64,000 nucleotides of DNA from contig NZ_FMAT01000002.1 in assembly GCF_900094805.1 (NCBI RefSeq), positions 248,001 to 312,000 of the forward strand, written 5' to 3'. Positions 55,301 through 63,536 of this stretch are shown one piece after another (position 1 is the stretch's first letter; each line of letters starts with the position of its first letter). Under the pieces are notes generated by a model. That model did no database searches. It was not told where the DNA came from and saw only the letters and a list, made by a program, of their open reading frames with translations. The translations under genes and the position numbers were made by a program. The stretch is from Arthrobacter sp. NIO-1057 (GTDB lineage: Bacteria > Actinomycetota > Actinomycetes > Actinomycetales > Micrococcaceae).

Positions 55301-55992
55301 GGTCCGGCGTCATCGGTTGAGCGCTGGTCTGCGATGGCGAAGTAGCGCATGGAATCGATCTGATCACCGAAGAAATCAATGCGTACCGGGTGGTCGAGCG
55401 TCGGCGGGAACACGTCGATGATGCCACCGCGCACAGCGAATTCGCCGCGATGGGTAACCATATCCACGCGGGCGTAGGCCGCGGCGGCCAGGTCCTTGAT
55501 GACCTGGTCGAAGCCTGGTTCGGCATCCAGTTCCAGGGCCACCGGACGCAATTCGCCCAGGCCGGCCACTAGCGGCTGGAGCACGGCGCGGATCGGTGCG
55601 ATGACGACGCTGAGGCTGTCATCGCGCTGGTGGAGCCGGCGCAAGACTTCGAGTCGGCGGCCGACGGTATCGCTGCGTGGCGAGAGGCGTTCATGCGGCA
55701 GGGTTTCCCACGAAGGGAACTCGGCAATCCGCTCTGCTGGCAGGTAGGCGCTCAGCGAGCTGGAAACCTCTTCCGCCTCGCGTCCGGTGGCGGTGACGAT
55801 CAGCGTCACACCCTCATTCTTGCTCTCGTCCAGGGACTGGCTGATATGCGCCGAGAGGATTGCGCGCATGCCCTGCGGGGCCGCGATTTCCAGCTCTTCG
55901 CTTCGAGTGGAGAAGCTGTTGGCTGCACTCGTGCGGATGCGGCGGAAGGATGACTCCTCGCGCAGGAAGTCATGAAGTCCGTTCAGGCTCAT
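52381..55992 (-). CDS. mfd: Transcription-repair coupling factor
   Basis: A 1203-residue Mfd. It removes stalled RNA polymerase and recruits UvrA. The N-terminal UvrB-like region, the CarD-like RNA polymerase-interacting domain (LQAGDFIVHEQHGIGKFV), the helicase domains and the TRCF C-domain are all present. Helicase motifs include SGDVGFGKTEIA, IIDEEQRFGV, SATPIPRTLEMSL and QLRGRVGRGRERAYAYFLW. The start at 55992 (MSLNGLHDFL) has GAGAGG upstream; the longer frame is not used. Length is normal. Confidence 0.97.
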   Translation of the reverse strand: MSLNGLHDFLREESSFRRIRTSAANSFSTRSEELEIAAPQGMRAILSAHISQSLDESKNEGVTLIVTATGREAEEVSSSLSAYLPAERIAEFPSWETLPHERLSPRSDTVGRRLEVLRRLHQRDDSLSVVIAPIRAVLQPLVAGLGELRPVALELDAEPGFDQVIKDLAAAAYARVDMVTHRGEFAVRGGIIDVFPPTLDHPVRIDFFGDQIDSMRYFAIADQRSTDDAGPQKIIATPCREMLITPQVMSRAANLKNQFPAAQEMLTKIAGGIAVEGMESLAPLLVDKMVPLLSLLPESSIALVMEPERVRARAQDLNATNAEFLAAAWASASDGATAPLDLNTATSERKLATGDFASLAETLEHAKAAKVSWWALTAMGADEELDLGASTIRIPAREPHGYQGDIEAMMEFIAGRVKDQWRFVVATEGPGPAQRLSELFAEFSIPAHRVDNIDQEPTPGLIEITQATAGRGFVFEDLKLGLLTEADLLGRSSAYPNRKGRKLTVKRKRNAVDPLSLQAGDFIVHEQHGIGKFVELMARKVNGSGKDAKREYLVVEYASSKRGAPGDRLFVPMDQLHMVTRYVGGEAPTLSKMGGSDWASTKSKARKAVKEIAGDLIKLYSARMASRGHAFGQDTPWQNELEEAFAFIETPDQLTAINEVKSDMEKEIPMDRLISGDVGFGKTEIAVRAAFKAVQDSRQVAVLVPTTLLASQHYQTFTERYSGFPVRVKTLSRFQTAKESKEILAGLKDGSVDIVIGTHRLLSKNVEFKNLGLVIIDEEQRFGVEHKEELKKMRTNVDVLAMSATPIPRTLEMSLTGIRETSTLATPPEERHPVLTYVGPRSDKQISAAIKRELMRDGQVFFVHNRVSSIDRVAAELRELVPEARVEVAHGKMSESRLERIIQDFWEKKFDVLVSTTIIETGLDISNANTLIVDRANNYGLSQLHQLRGRVGRGRERAYAYFLWDVEKPLGEVALERLKAVAAHNELGSGYQLAMKDLELRGAGNLLGGEQSGHIAGVGFDLYLRLVGEAVADYKGEGEEEATEMKIDLPVNAHLPHDYVPGERLRLEAYRNIASAETNEALAEVREELVDRYGKLPQPVENLLRVAALRIRARAVGLHDIQQIGNNIKLSPAKIEDLPASRQVRLERLYPGAANKPALNSIFLPKPKTSPIGGRDLADEEILEWAEKLLYAIFEPTPAPATQ

Positions 55993-56238
55993 GGGGATTT
56001 CGTATCCTCTCGTGCAGGCGCTTGGGGCAGTAGGCTCAGTGCTGAATGGGAGCCGGAACGACACCACGAACACCGACCGCAAATGTTTTCCGCGGCCGGC
56101 TCAACGCCAATATGTTGTTTTGGGTGCAGTCCTAGCCTACCTAATACATCCCACCGGATAGGGTTAATACTGTCCGTCCCCGGGCAAGCAATTATTGCCT
56201 GCCCGGCCAGCAAAATTTCCAGATTGGGATAAGCTTTC

Positions 56239-56733
56239 ATGGCATTGAATGCAAGCACTCAGATCGGCCACCCTGCCCAGCAGGTCATCGCTACCTTGAG
56301 CGACCGTGGCTTCGCCGATCACCTGACCAAAGTCGCCAACGGCACTTTGACTGAATTCACCGTAGATGGCGATATCGCTGGTGCCTTCACCCTCACCACG
56401 GTCCGTTCGGTGCCTACCGATCGTGTCCCCGACATTGCCCGCAAGTTTGTTGGGTCGTCCATCGAGGTCACCCAGGTAGAAAAGTGGAGCGCACCGGATG
56501 CTGCAGGAAGCCGTTCTGCGACGGTGCAGATCACCGTTGGCGGCGTTCCAGTCACTGTTAACGGCACCGAGCAGCTGACCGGCCAGGGCGAGGTCTCGGA
56601 GCTTGCCGTGGACGCCAAGGTCTCTTCCTCGATTCCTTTCATCGGCGGCAAGCTGGCATCGGCGGCTGAGCCATACATTGGCAAGGCGCTGAATCTGCAG
56701 GCTGCCCAGGTCAACGCTTGGCTCTCGAAGTAG
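56239..56733 (+). CDS. DUF2505-family protein
   Basis: A 164-residue actinobacterial DUF2505 protein with an SRPBCC-like fold. It opens with HPAQQVIATLSDRGFADHL, has VTVNGTEQLTGQGE in the middle, and ends with a helix (ASAAEPYIGKALNLQAAQVN). Ligand and role unknown. It is divergent from mfd and ends at a hairpin. Confidence 0.8.
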   Translation: MALNASTQIGHPAQQVIATLSDRGFADHLTKVANGTLTEFTVDGDIAGAFTLTTVRSVPTDRVPDIARKFVGSSIEVTQVEKWSAPDAAGSRSATVQITVGGVPVTVNGTEQLTGQGEVSELAVDAKVSSSIPFIGGKLASAAEPYIGKALNLQAAQVNAWLSK

Positions 56734-56765
56734 GTTCTTCCGCCTTCGCTAAGTGAACTTCTTCG

Positions 56766-56806
56766 ATCCCCGGATGTGCGTTTTTCGCAATACATCCGGG
56801 GATTTG
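56766..56806 (+). terminator. Terminator after DUF2505
   Basis: 12-bp stem ATCCCCGGATGT (56766-56777) with ACATCCGGGGAT (56792-56803), loop containing TTTTT, followed by TTG. Confidence 0.8.
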
Positions 56807-56903
56807 TGGTCCCCGGCACTGATCGCGATAGGGTGGAAATAGGTGAGCCGGGAAGTCTGGTCGGCGAGAAATATTCATTTAACGAAGTAAGCGAGTTAAA
56901 CGC

Positions 56904-58256
56904 ATGAGCCAAACTCCGTCTTCGGGTTCCGGCAAGAACCTGTTTTCACGCCCAAGCTATAAAGAGTCAGTGCGCATCGGAGATATCCTGCGCAAGGAAA
57001 CCGTCGGTGGCATGGTGCTCATCGCCGGCGCATTGCTGGCTTTGATCTGGGCCAACACTCCCCTGCGCGAATCCTATTTCGCGCTGCGTGATTTCCACTT
57101 TGGTCCAACGATCTTTGGCGTTGACCTGAACCTTTCCATCGGCCACTGGGCCGCTGACGCGCTGCTCGCGGTGTTCTTCTTCCTCACCGGTCTTGAGCTG
57201 AAAAAAGAATTTGTCATTGGCGACCTGCGCAATGTCAAAACCGCTGCGGTCCCGGTGGCTGCAGCCTTTGGCGGTGTTCTGGTCCCAGCATTGATCTTCG
57301 TGGCCATTGCCGCCGGTTCCGGCGGCGGCGCGGAACTGCTGCGTGGCTGGGCCATCCCCACGGCCACTGACATTGCTTTCGCCGTGGCTGTGCTCGCGGT
57401 GATCGGCTCTGCCCTTCCCGCTGCTCTGCGCATCTTCCTGCTCACACTGGCGGTGGTCGATGACCTGATTGCCATTATCATCATTGCTGTTGTCTTCACC
57501 GATGAACTCAAGCTTTCGTACTTGGGTCTCTCCCTGATTCCGATCATCCTGTTTACGGTCTTGGCCCGCTACCTCGGCAAGTTCTTCGCCAAGAACGCCT
57601 GGGCCGCGTGGGTCATCTTGTTGCCACTGGGCATCATCACCTGGATCTTCGTCTTCGGCTCCGGCATCCACGCCACCATCGCCGGCGTGGTCTTGGGCTT
57701 CTGCGTCCCGGTCAAGCGCACCGATGGACGAGAAGGCGCCGGATTGGCAGAACAGTTCGAGCATCGTTTCCGCCCGCTCTCCTCAGGTTTCTGCATCCCG
57801 ATCTTCGCCTTCTTCGCCGCCGGAGTCACGGTGGTTTCCTCCGAGTCCGGCGGCGGCAATGTCCTTGCCGACCCGGTCTTCTGGGGCATCGTTGTGGGCC
57901 TGGTCGTCGGCAAGCCGATTGGCATCATGGGGTTCACTTGGTTGCTGACCAGGTTCACCAAGGCTTCGTTGGACAAGGACGCTCAATGGGGCGACCTGCT
58001 GGGCGTGACACTGCTTGCTGGCATCGGCTTCACGGTTTCGCTGCTGGTTTCCGAGTTGTCCTTCGGTCTGGAATCCCCGCATTATGAGCATGCCAAGGTG
58101 GCCATCCTCAGCGGGTCCTTCATCGCAGCCATTCTGGGTGCCCTGTGGCTGGTTCCCCGCAACCGCCGCTACAAGGTGATCAACGAGCGCGAGACGCGCG
58201 ATGAGAATAAGGACGGCATTCCCGACGTATATCAGCAGGATGAGAACAACAGCTAG
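56904..58256 (+). CDS. nhaA: Na+/H+ antiporter NhaA
   Basis: A 450-residue NhaA with about 12 transmembrane helices. It exchanges Na+ or Li+ for H+ to keep internal pH and salt in range. The two functional aspartates are in AVVDDLIAIIIIAVV, matching E. coli D163-D164, and ATDIAFAVAVLA carries the third conserved aspartate. It is longer than E. coli NhaA at both ends, with a charged C-terminal tail ending ENKDGIPDVYQQDE. The gene stands alone and ends at a bidirectional hairpin shared with sufU. Confidence 0.94.
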   Translation: MSQTPSSGSGKNLFSRPSYKESVRIGDILRKETVGGMVLIAGALLALIWANTPLRESYFALRDFHFGPTIFGVDLNLSIGHWAADALLAVFFFLTGLELKKEFVIGDLRNVKTAAVPVAAAFGGVLVPALIFVAIAAGSGGGAELLRGWAIPTATDIAFAVAVLAVIGSALPAALRIFLLTLAVVDDLIAIIIIAVVFTDELKLSYLGLSLIPIILFTVLARYLGKFFAKNAWAAWVILLPLGIITWIFVFGSGIHATIAGVVLGFCVPVKRTDGREGAGLAEQFEHRFRPLSSGFCIPIFAFFAAGVTVVSSESGGGNVLADPVFWGIVVGLVVGKPIGIMGFTWLLTRFTKASLDKDAQWGDLLGVTLLAGIGFTVSLLVSELSFGLESPHYEHAKVAILSGSFIAAILGALWLVPRNRRYKVINERETRDENKDGIPDVYQQDENNS

Positions 58257-58285
58257 GCAGCGACCGAGCTAGCAGATATTAAACG

Positions 58286-58328
58286 ACTGTGGCGCTTGCC
58301 CTCCGTGAAGGAGGACAAGCGCCATAGT
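58286..58328. terminator. Bidirectional terminator between nhaA and sufU
   Basis: About 19-base arms (58286-58304 and 58310-58328) with few mismatches and a five-base loop, between convergent genes. It can serve both strands. Confidence 0.85.
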
Positions 58329-58341
58329 CTTTGCCTGTCGA

Positions 58342-58794
58342 CTACTTGTTAGCGCCGAGCATCGCAGCTTCAGCGGCGACCCAAGCGAGCATCGCGCACT
58401 TGACGCGTGCCGGGAACTTGGAGACGCCGACAAAGGCGGCTGCGTCTTCCAGGACTTCTTCATCAGGCTCGAAGGTTCCCTTGGAACGCATCATTTCGCG
58501 GAAGATCTCCAGCTTGTCCAAGAACTCGTCCTTGGTCATCTCTGGGAGCATTTCGCTCAGGACCGACGCCGAGGCCATGGAGATGGAACAGCCATCGCCT
58601 TCCCAGCTCATGGCTTCGAAATGGTCATCGTCATTCAACTCGACGCGGACGCGGATCTGGTCACCGCAAATAGGGTTATGCTGGTGCGATTCGCCATGCA
58701 GGAGACCCTCGGTGACGTCCACCAGCGGCGAGCCGATGCGTCGCTTGGAGTGGTCCAGAATGACCTGTTGGTATAGCTGATCTAACTCGTTCAC
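58342..58794 (-). CDS. sufU: SUF scaffold/sulfur acceptor SufU
   Basis: A 150-residue SufU that takes persulfide sulfur from SufS for Fe-S assembly. The zinc/cysteine ligands are C43 and D45 in NPICGDQ, C69 in GDGCSIS, and C133 in RVKCAML. The GTG start directly abuts the sufS stop (TAAGTG), so translation is coupled. Length is normal for SufU. Confidence 0.94.
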   Translation of the reverse strand: MNELDQLYQQVILDHSKRRIGSPLVDVTEGLLHGESHQHNPICGDQIRVRVELNDDDHFEAMSWEGDGCSISMASASVLSEMLPEMTKDEFLDKLEIFREMMRSKGTFEPDEEVLEDAAAFVGVSKFPARVKCAMLAWVAAEAAMLGANK

Positions 58795-60087
58795 TTAGAC
58801 TCCAAAGTATTCACGCACGGAACCCAAGGCTTCAAGAAGCGCCTTGATGTCTTCTTCCGTGTTGTACAGATAGGTGCTTGCTCGGGTGGTGGCAGTGACG
58901 CCCAAGGCACGGTGCAGCGGCTGGGCGCAGTGGTGGCCTACGCGCACGGCGATGCCACGAGAATCGAGGTACTGACCCACATCGTGCGGGTGCACTCCAA
59001 TGACTTCAAATGGCACGGTGCCGATACGGCGGACGTCGCTCGGGCCGAAGACGCGAACGCCTTCAATCTGGGACAGGCCTTCGTAGAGCATTGCGCCGAG
59101 GTGTTCTTCCCACTGCGCGATGCGGTCCATGCCGATTTCCTGCAGGTAGCTGACTGCGGTAGCCAGGCCATGGGTCTGGGCAATGCGCTGGGTCCCTGCC
59201 TCAAAGCGCTGCGGCGCTGGCAGGAATTCTGCATGTTCCATATCCACGACGGTGATCATTGATCCGCCAGTGAGGAATGGCGGCATGGCGTTGAGCAGTT
59301 CTTCGCGGCCGTAGAGGGCGCCGATGCCGGTCGGGCCGAGCATCTTGTGGCCGGAGAAGGCCATGAAATCAACGTCGAGTGCTTTGACGTCCACTGGCAG
59401 ATGCGGCACCGACTGGCAGCCGTCGAGCACCGTCAAGGCTCCAACCTTGCGCGCTGCGTCGACAAAGCGCTGAGTGTCGGTGAAGGTGCCGAGCACGTTG
59501 GAGACGTGGGTGAACGCTACCAGCTTGGTTTTCTCGGTTACCAGTTCATCCAGCAGGTCATAGCGCAGTGCGCCGTCTTCGCCCACTGGCACATAGCGCA
59601 AGGTGGCTCCGGTGCGAAAAGCCAGTTCCTGCCAAGGGATCAGGTTGGCGTGGTGCTCGATTTCGGTGGTGAGGATTTCATCGCCCGGTCCAATGCGGAA
59701 ACGCTCGGCGGCTTCGCCGCCACGTCCCAAGGACGCATTGGAAATCGAGTAGCTGATCAGGTTCAGCGCTTCGGTGGCATTCGAGGTCCAAACCAGTTCG
59801 TTGGTGCGTGCACCGATGAACTTGGCTACGGTCTCGCGAGCCTCTTCATAAATCTCGGTCGCTTCGACGGCCAGGGTGTGAGCGCCACGGTGCACAGCAG
59901 CGTTGGCGTTCTCATAGAAGTGCTGTTCCGCTTCGTAAACGCAACGCGGTTTCTGGCTGGTGGCGCCTGAGTCCAAGTACACGACGTCGGTACCGTTGAC
60001 TTGGTGCTCCAGAATCTCGAAATCTGCCTTGATACGCTGAACCTCTACGGCACTGAGCGATACCTGGGCGTCTGGCTGACCGGTCAT
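58795..60087 (-). CDS. sufS: Cysteine desulfurase SufS
   Basis: A 430-residue group II cysteine desulfurase that transfers sulfur from cysteine via a persulfide. Motifs are YLDSGATSQKP, the aminotransferase class V pattern EHHANLIPWQ, the pyridoxal-phosphate lysine in AFSGHKMLGPTG, and the catalytic cysteine in RVGHHCAQPLH. The ATG at 60087 is chosen because GGAGGACC sits upstream; an ATG at 60177 would add 30 unusual N-terminal residues. It is the first gene of sufS-sufU. The rest of the SUF operon is not in the window. Confidence 0.94.
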   Translation of the reverse strand: MTGQPDAQVSLSAVEVQRIKADFEILEHQVNGTDVVYLDSGATSQKPRCVYEAEQHFYENANAAVHRGAHTLAVEATEIYEEARETVAKFIGARTNELVWTSNATEALNLISYSISNASLGRGGEAAERFRIGPGDEILTTEIEHHANLIPWQELAFRTGATLRYVPVGEDGALRYDLLDELVTEKTKLVAFTHVSNVLGTFTDTQRFVDAARKVGALTVLDGCQSVPHLPVDVKALDVDFMAFSGHKMLGPTGIGALYGREELLNAMPPFLTGGSMITVVDMEHAEFLPAPQRFEAGTQRIAQTHGLATAVSYLQEIGMDRIAQWEEHLGAMLYEGLSQIEGVRVFGPSDVRRIGTVPFEVIGVHPHDVGQYLDSRGIAVRVGHHCAQPLHRALGVTATTRASTYLYNTEEDIKALLEALGSVREYFGV

Positions 60088-60262
60088 CGTCTGCACGTGG
60101 TCCTCCGAATAATTGTCATGGGTTGCCTTGTCACCACGGGGATCTAGCGTCAATGATGGATTAGGCAAGGTGTACATTGGGTAATTATTCCACTCCGCAC
60201 CGAGATGCACATCTAAGTTTGGCCTTAGTAAGTAACACCTCAAACGGTGCCTATTTAACGGT

Positions 60263-60306
60263 TCAAGGACCGCGGTGAGCCGGCTGAGCCGTCCCGCGAT
60301 CCTTGA
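60263..60306 (-). terminator. Terminator of rplY-pth
   Basis: Imperfect hairpin, TCAAGGAC-CGCGG (60263-60275) with CCGCGATCCTTGA (60294-60306). The central CGGCTGAGCCG-like loop can also pair. It lies 41 bp after pth. Confidence 0.65.
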
Positions 60307-60346
60307 TAACTCACTCTTGCCGCGTTGCCTGGCAACGATTCAAGAA

Positions 60347-60928
60347 TCAGTTGGTATGAAATTTTGTCTGCGCTGCTTCGAGCCCTGAACTCATCAGCAG
60401 CTCAACTGCATCGGCGCAGTTGTCAATCAAGAACGGAAGATCCTGCTTCTCCGCTTTGGAGAAATCCTGTAAGACCCACTTCGCGGTATCCATGCGTCCC
60501 GGCGGGCGTCCAACGCCAGCGCGAACACGCAGATAATCTTTGGATCCCATCGCCTTGGAGATATCCCGCAGGCCATTATGGCCGCCTTCTCCCCCGCCGC
60601 GCTTGAGCTTGATGGTGTCAAAGGGAATATCAATCTCATCGTGCACCACGATCAGATGATCAACGTCGATTCCGTAGAACTTGGCAGCATTAGCTACCGG
60701 GCCACCGGAAAGGTTCATGAACACCATCGGCTTGGCCAGTACGATACGCGGACCACCAACGCCCATGCGTCCTTCAACAATCTGCGATCGCGAAGAGTGG
60801 GTTTTGAATTTCGAGCCGATCCGGTTGGCCAGCTCATCGAGCACCATCTGCCCGATATTGTGTCTATTGCCAGCGTAGCCGGACCCGGGATTCCCGAGTC
60901 CGGCTACGAGCCAAGTGCCATCACTCAT
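60347..60928 (-). CDS. pth: Peptidyl-tRNA hydrolase
   Basis: A 193-residue essential hydrolase that releases peptides from stalled peptidyl-tRNA. Marks are the opening LVAGLGNPGSGYAGNRHNIG with catalytic H23 and N13, KPMVFMNLSGGPV, VVHDEIDIPF with the conserved aspartate, and GGGEGGHNGLRDI. It is 30 bp downstream of rplY, the usual arrangement. Confidence 0.96.
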   Translation of the reverse strand: MSDGTWLVAGLGNPGSGYAGNRHNIGQMVLDELANRIGSKFKTHSSRSQIVEGRMGVGGPRIVLAKPMVFMNLSGGPVANAAKFYGIDVDHLIVVHDEIDIPFDTIKLKRGGGEGGHNGLRDISKAMGSKDYLRVRAGVGRPPGRMDTAKWVLQDFSKAEKQDLPFLIDNCADAVELLMSSGLEAAQTKFHTN

Positions 60929-60958
60929 GATGCTTAGCTAAAACCTAGTTCGCTGGAA

Positions 60959-61243
60959 TTAGGCAGCGACCAACAGGTCCAGGTGATCAACGGTGCGGTT
61001 CAGAGCGTGGATCTGGATGTCCTTGATGGTGGTCTTTACGGTCTTGCCTTCGATGTTCAGAACCAGTTCAACACCGCGGTTACGAACGGCCAGGGTGGTT
61101 TCGCGAGCTGGAAGCAGAACGTGCTGTGGCTCGGAGCCTGCACCGTAAACAACTGCTGGGATCTGGCCGTCGCGGCGAGCCTGACGAGCAGCGCCCTTAC
61201 CGAAATCGCTACGTACAACGGCGTCAAGGTTGACAGATGCCAT
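60959..61243 (-). CDS. rplY: 50S ribosomal protein L25 (short form)
   Basis: A 94-residue L25 that binds 5S rRNA. It has RSDFGKGAARQARRDGQIPA and VVYGAGSEPQHVLL. Many actinobacterial L25 proteins are of the long CTC type, about 200 residues. This one ends after the RNA-binding domain (NRTVDHLDLLVAA), like the E. coli form. It precedes pth. Confidence 0.92.
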   Translation of the reverse strand: MASVNLDAVVRSDFGKGAARQARRDGQIPAVVYGAGSEPQHVLLPARETTLAVRNRGVELVLNIEGKTVKTTIKDIQIHALNRTVDHLDLLVAA

Positions 61244-61457
61244 GATAATTCTCCTTAGGAAATGAATGCTTCGTTAAGGCCCTTGCGTGGACTCGGGAAG
61301 CATCCAACATCTAAGAGATGAAAGAGCTTGTCCGGCCTTGTCGATAACGGTCCCACCATTGCTGGTGTTTCCCTCGCCTGGGCACAGTCAACAATTCTAC
61401 CAGCTGCTATCCTCAACAAGAAAACCTGTAGCGAACGCCACTAATTCTGGTTCCTGC

Positions 61458-61958
61458 TCAACTGCGCTGGAATACAAACGTATCGGTCGGTGCAAAGCCA
61501 TGGGTGTCGTCGCAACGATATCCGCGTAACCACGGCCCATCATCGACCACCCGTAAATAGAATCCGCGCGGGAATTCTTGATCGCCGAGTGCTGCTGACG
61601 CGACGGTCAACGAATCCGCCGGTTTCCTTCCACCGCTGAGTACCGAATCGCTGGATGCGGCTTGGTCCAAGAAATCCAGCCGCAGATAAGGAGCTACATA
61701 AGCGGGGTATAACTTCAATCCGACGCTGACCGCGTGCTCAAACATCTTGGGCAACGTTGTCCCGGCGTCCAGACCAAGCTGTTGCAGGCTACGAACTACC
61801 ACGGTCAGCTTCTGCGCTGGCGCAACCTCATCGAAAACCCGGTGGGCCAGCAGCATTTTGGCATAGTCGTTAAGCTGAACCCCGGCCTGATCCATGCGTT
61901 GCAGTAGCTCAGAGCGTTCCAGCCCTCCCACAGCGACCTGGCGTATTCCAAATTCCAT
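61458..61958 (-). CDS. Conserved hypothetical protein, 166 residues
   Basis: I do not recognise a named family. The sequence opens MEFGIRQVAVGGLERSELLQ and continues RMDQAGVQLNDYAKMLLAH with a mixed helix-strand pattern. The C-terminal half has a GFYLRVVDDGPWLRGYRCDD stretch. Codon use and composition look like a real gene. It is separated from rplY by 214 bp. Confidence 0.65.
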   Translation of the reverse strand: MEFGIRQVAVGGLERSELLQRMDQAGVQLNDYAKMLLAHRVFDEVAPAQKLTVVVRSLQQLGLDAGTTLPKMFEHAVSVGLKLYPAYVAPYLRLDFLDQAASSDSVLSGGRKPADSLTVASAALGDQEFPRGFYLRVVDDGPWLRGYRCDDTHGFAPTDTFVFQRS

Positions 61959-62286
61959 GCTGCCCTTCCTGGACCTTGATCCACCATAAATAGTAGTTTT
62001 CCGTGTCCGTATAAGGCACCTTCATCGGGCATTTTATCGGGCGGGGTATACGGGAATTTCTAATATTTGAAACCTCAGAGTTTCAAAAAACGACCGAGTC
62101 GCAGGGGCAAGTGCCCCGTATGAGGACCGGCTTATGGGACATGTGAAAATATCAGCCCGGGCAGATCCTTTTGGGACGATCTTTCGATTTCGGAGGCAAG
62201 AGTGATCCTATTAAGTAACCAACCAGGTTAGCGGATGTCATATGTTTGTGTTTTGGAAATGCCATAAGGACTGGGAGGATTGGCTC
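61959..62286. other. Gene-free region with inverted repeats
   Basis: About 330 bp without a gene. It contains TTTGAAAC-CTCAGA-GTTTCAAA (62066-62087), an 8-bp-arm inverted repeat, and a short GGGGCA-AG-TGCCCC (62104-62117). Neither has the layout of a terminator for the neighbouring genes. Confidence 0.4.
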
Positions 62287-62529
62287 ATGGGAATTATTGC
62301 TGAGATCTTCCGAGTCGAGGATTGGCGGCGTACGCCGATTCAGGTTTGGGCTTCGTTTGTGGCTTGGGTCGTTGTTGCAATTTCTACGAATTTGATCCTG
62401 ATCCTGGTCGAATGGCCAACCGCCCCGTGGCGATTGCTCATGGCGCTTTTGGCTGGAGTCTTGTCCTCAGGCCTAGTCCGGTGGTTAGTCAGTCGTAAGC
62501 AACCGGTCAGCGCAAATCCATTTGAATAG
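62287..62529 (+). CDS. Small membrane protein, 80 residues
   Basis: The ATG at 62287 has GGGAGGA upstream. It reads MGIIAEIFRVEDWRRTPIQV and then has two hydrophobic helices (about residues 24-42 and 48-66). No family recognised. An upstream in-frame ATG at 62242 lacks a ribosome site. Confidence 0.65.
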   Translation: MGIIAEIFRVEDWRRTPIQVWASFVAWVVVAISTNLILILVEWPTAPWRLLMALLAGVLSSGLVRWLVSRKQPVSANPFE

Positions 62530-62707
62530 TGTTTACAGAATTGTTGGAAAGATCAGAGGCTTGTTCGCACCGGTGATTCAGTAATCGATTATGAGCGGGG
62601 ATGACCCATTGAGCGTTCCTCTTACGGGTGCTCCAATAGCGGACCGGCTTGAGGGACAACAAGAATGTTCTACGTTGGGATGACATGGCGCAAGGTAATC
62701 TCGAATC

Positions 62708-63220
62708 ATGACTCCAAAAGACACCGCGCGACTTCGCTTCCGACAAATGACTGATTCGGACTTGGAAAACATGCTCCGTTTGCTCGGCGATCCAAAAGTC
62801 ATGCAGTTTTATGGGAACCCTTTTTCTCGCAACGAGACTCAACAATGGATCGACGACAGCATAACCCGTTACAAGAAAGATGGCTACGGGCTTTGGATCA
62901 TTGAAACGCCTTCTGGGGAGTTCATCGGGGACTGCGGCCTAACATGGCAGTTTGTGAACGGGCGGCAACAACTTGAAGTCGGATATCACGTCTTACACGG
63001 ACAGCAGGGACGCGGTTATGCGACCGAAGCGGCCACAGCCTGCCGCGACTACGCAGCTCAAAAAGGGCATCGCTCATTGATTGCGGTCATTTACCCTGGC
63101 AACACCGCTTCCGAGAATGTTGCTAAGAAGATCGGTCTAACCGCGATCACTTCGTCAACCGACAGCAAAGGAAATCCATTCTCTATCTTCCAGGGATCAC
63201 TTTCTCAGACATGCCCGTAG
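62708..63220 (+). CDS. RimJ/RimL-type GNAT N-acetyltransferase
   Basis: A 170-residue acetyltransferase of the RimJ/RimL branch. It begins with TPKDTARLRFRQMTDSDLEN and has the acetyl-CoA loop HVLHGQQGRGYATEAATAC. Members acetylate protein N-termini or antibiotics; this one's substrate is unknown. It is in a sparse, less GC-rich end of the window. Confidence 0.85.
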   Translation: MTPKDTARLRFRQMTDSDLENMLRLLGDPKVMQFYGNPFSRNETQQWIDDSITRYKKDGYGLWIIETPSGEFIGDCGLTWQFVNGRQQLEVGYHVLHGQQGRGYATEAATACRDYAAQKGHRSLIAVIYPGNTASENVAKKIGLTAITSSTDSKGNPFSIFQGSLSQTCP

Positions 63221-63536
63221 GTATTTGCGTGCTTTCGAACCGTTGCGCGTTCCGCGCACGAACATGCGTTAGAGGTATCGAAGAGCGCCAGATACCGGTG
63301 TGAGAGTGCATGATTCCAGTGGAGCGTTCGGGTCGCTGTGTTCGATTTCGTACTCGCACTCTCCGCAACAGTAACCGTCATTTTCAGGCGTACGCTCTTG
63401 CCATATACGACTTCATCGCACACACCTGCTTTCTAGAGCACGATATTTGCTGCACGTCGTCTTCGCACCCAGGACTGTACCTCCAGGTCATGGCTACAAA
63501 AACTGGCTTCGTTGGTATTCAAGCACTGGCCAGTAC
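63221..63536. other. Gene-free stretch
   Basis: About 316 bp between the acetyltransferase stop and the stop of the partial kinase on the other strand. I see no gene or strong hairpin. Confidence 0.45.
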
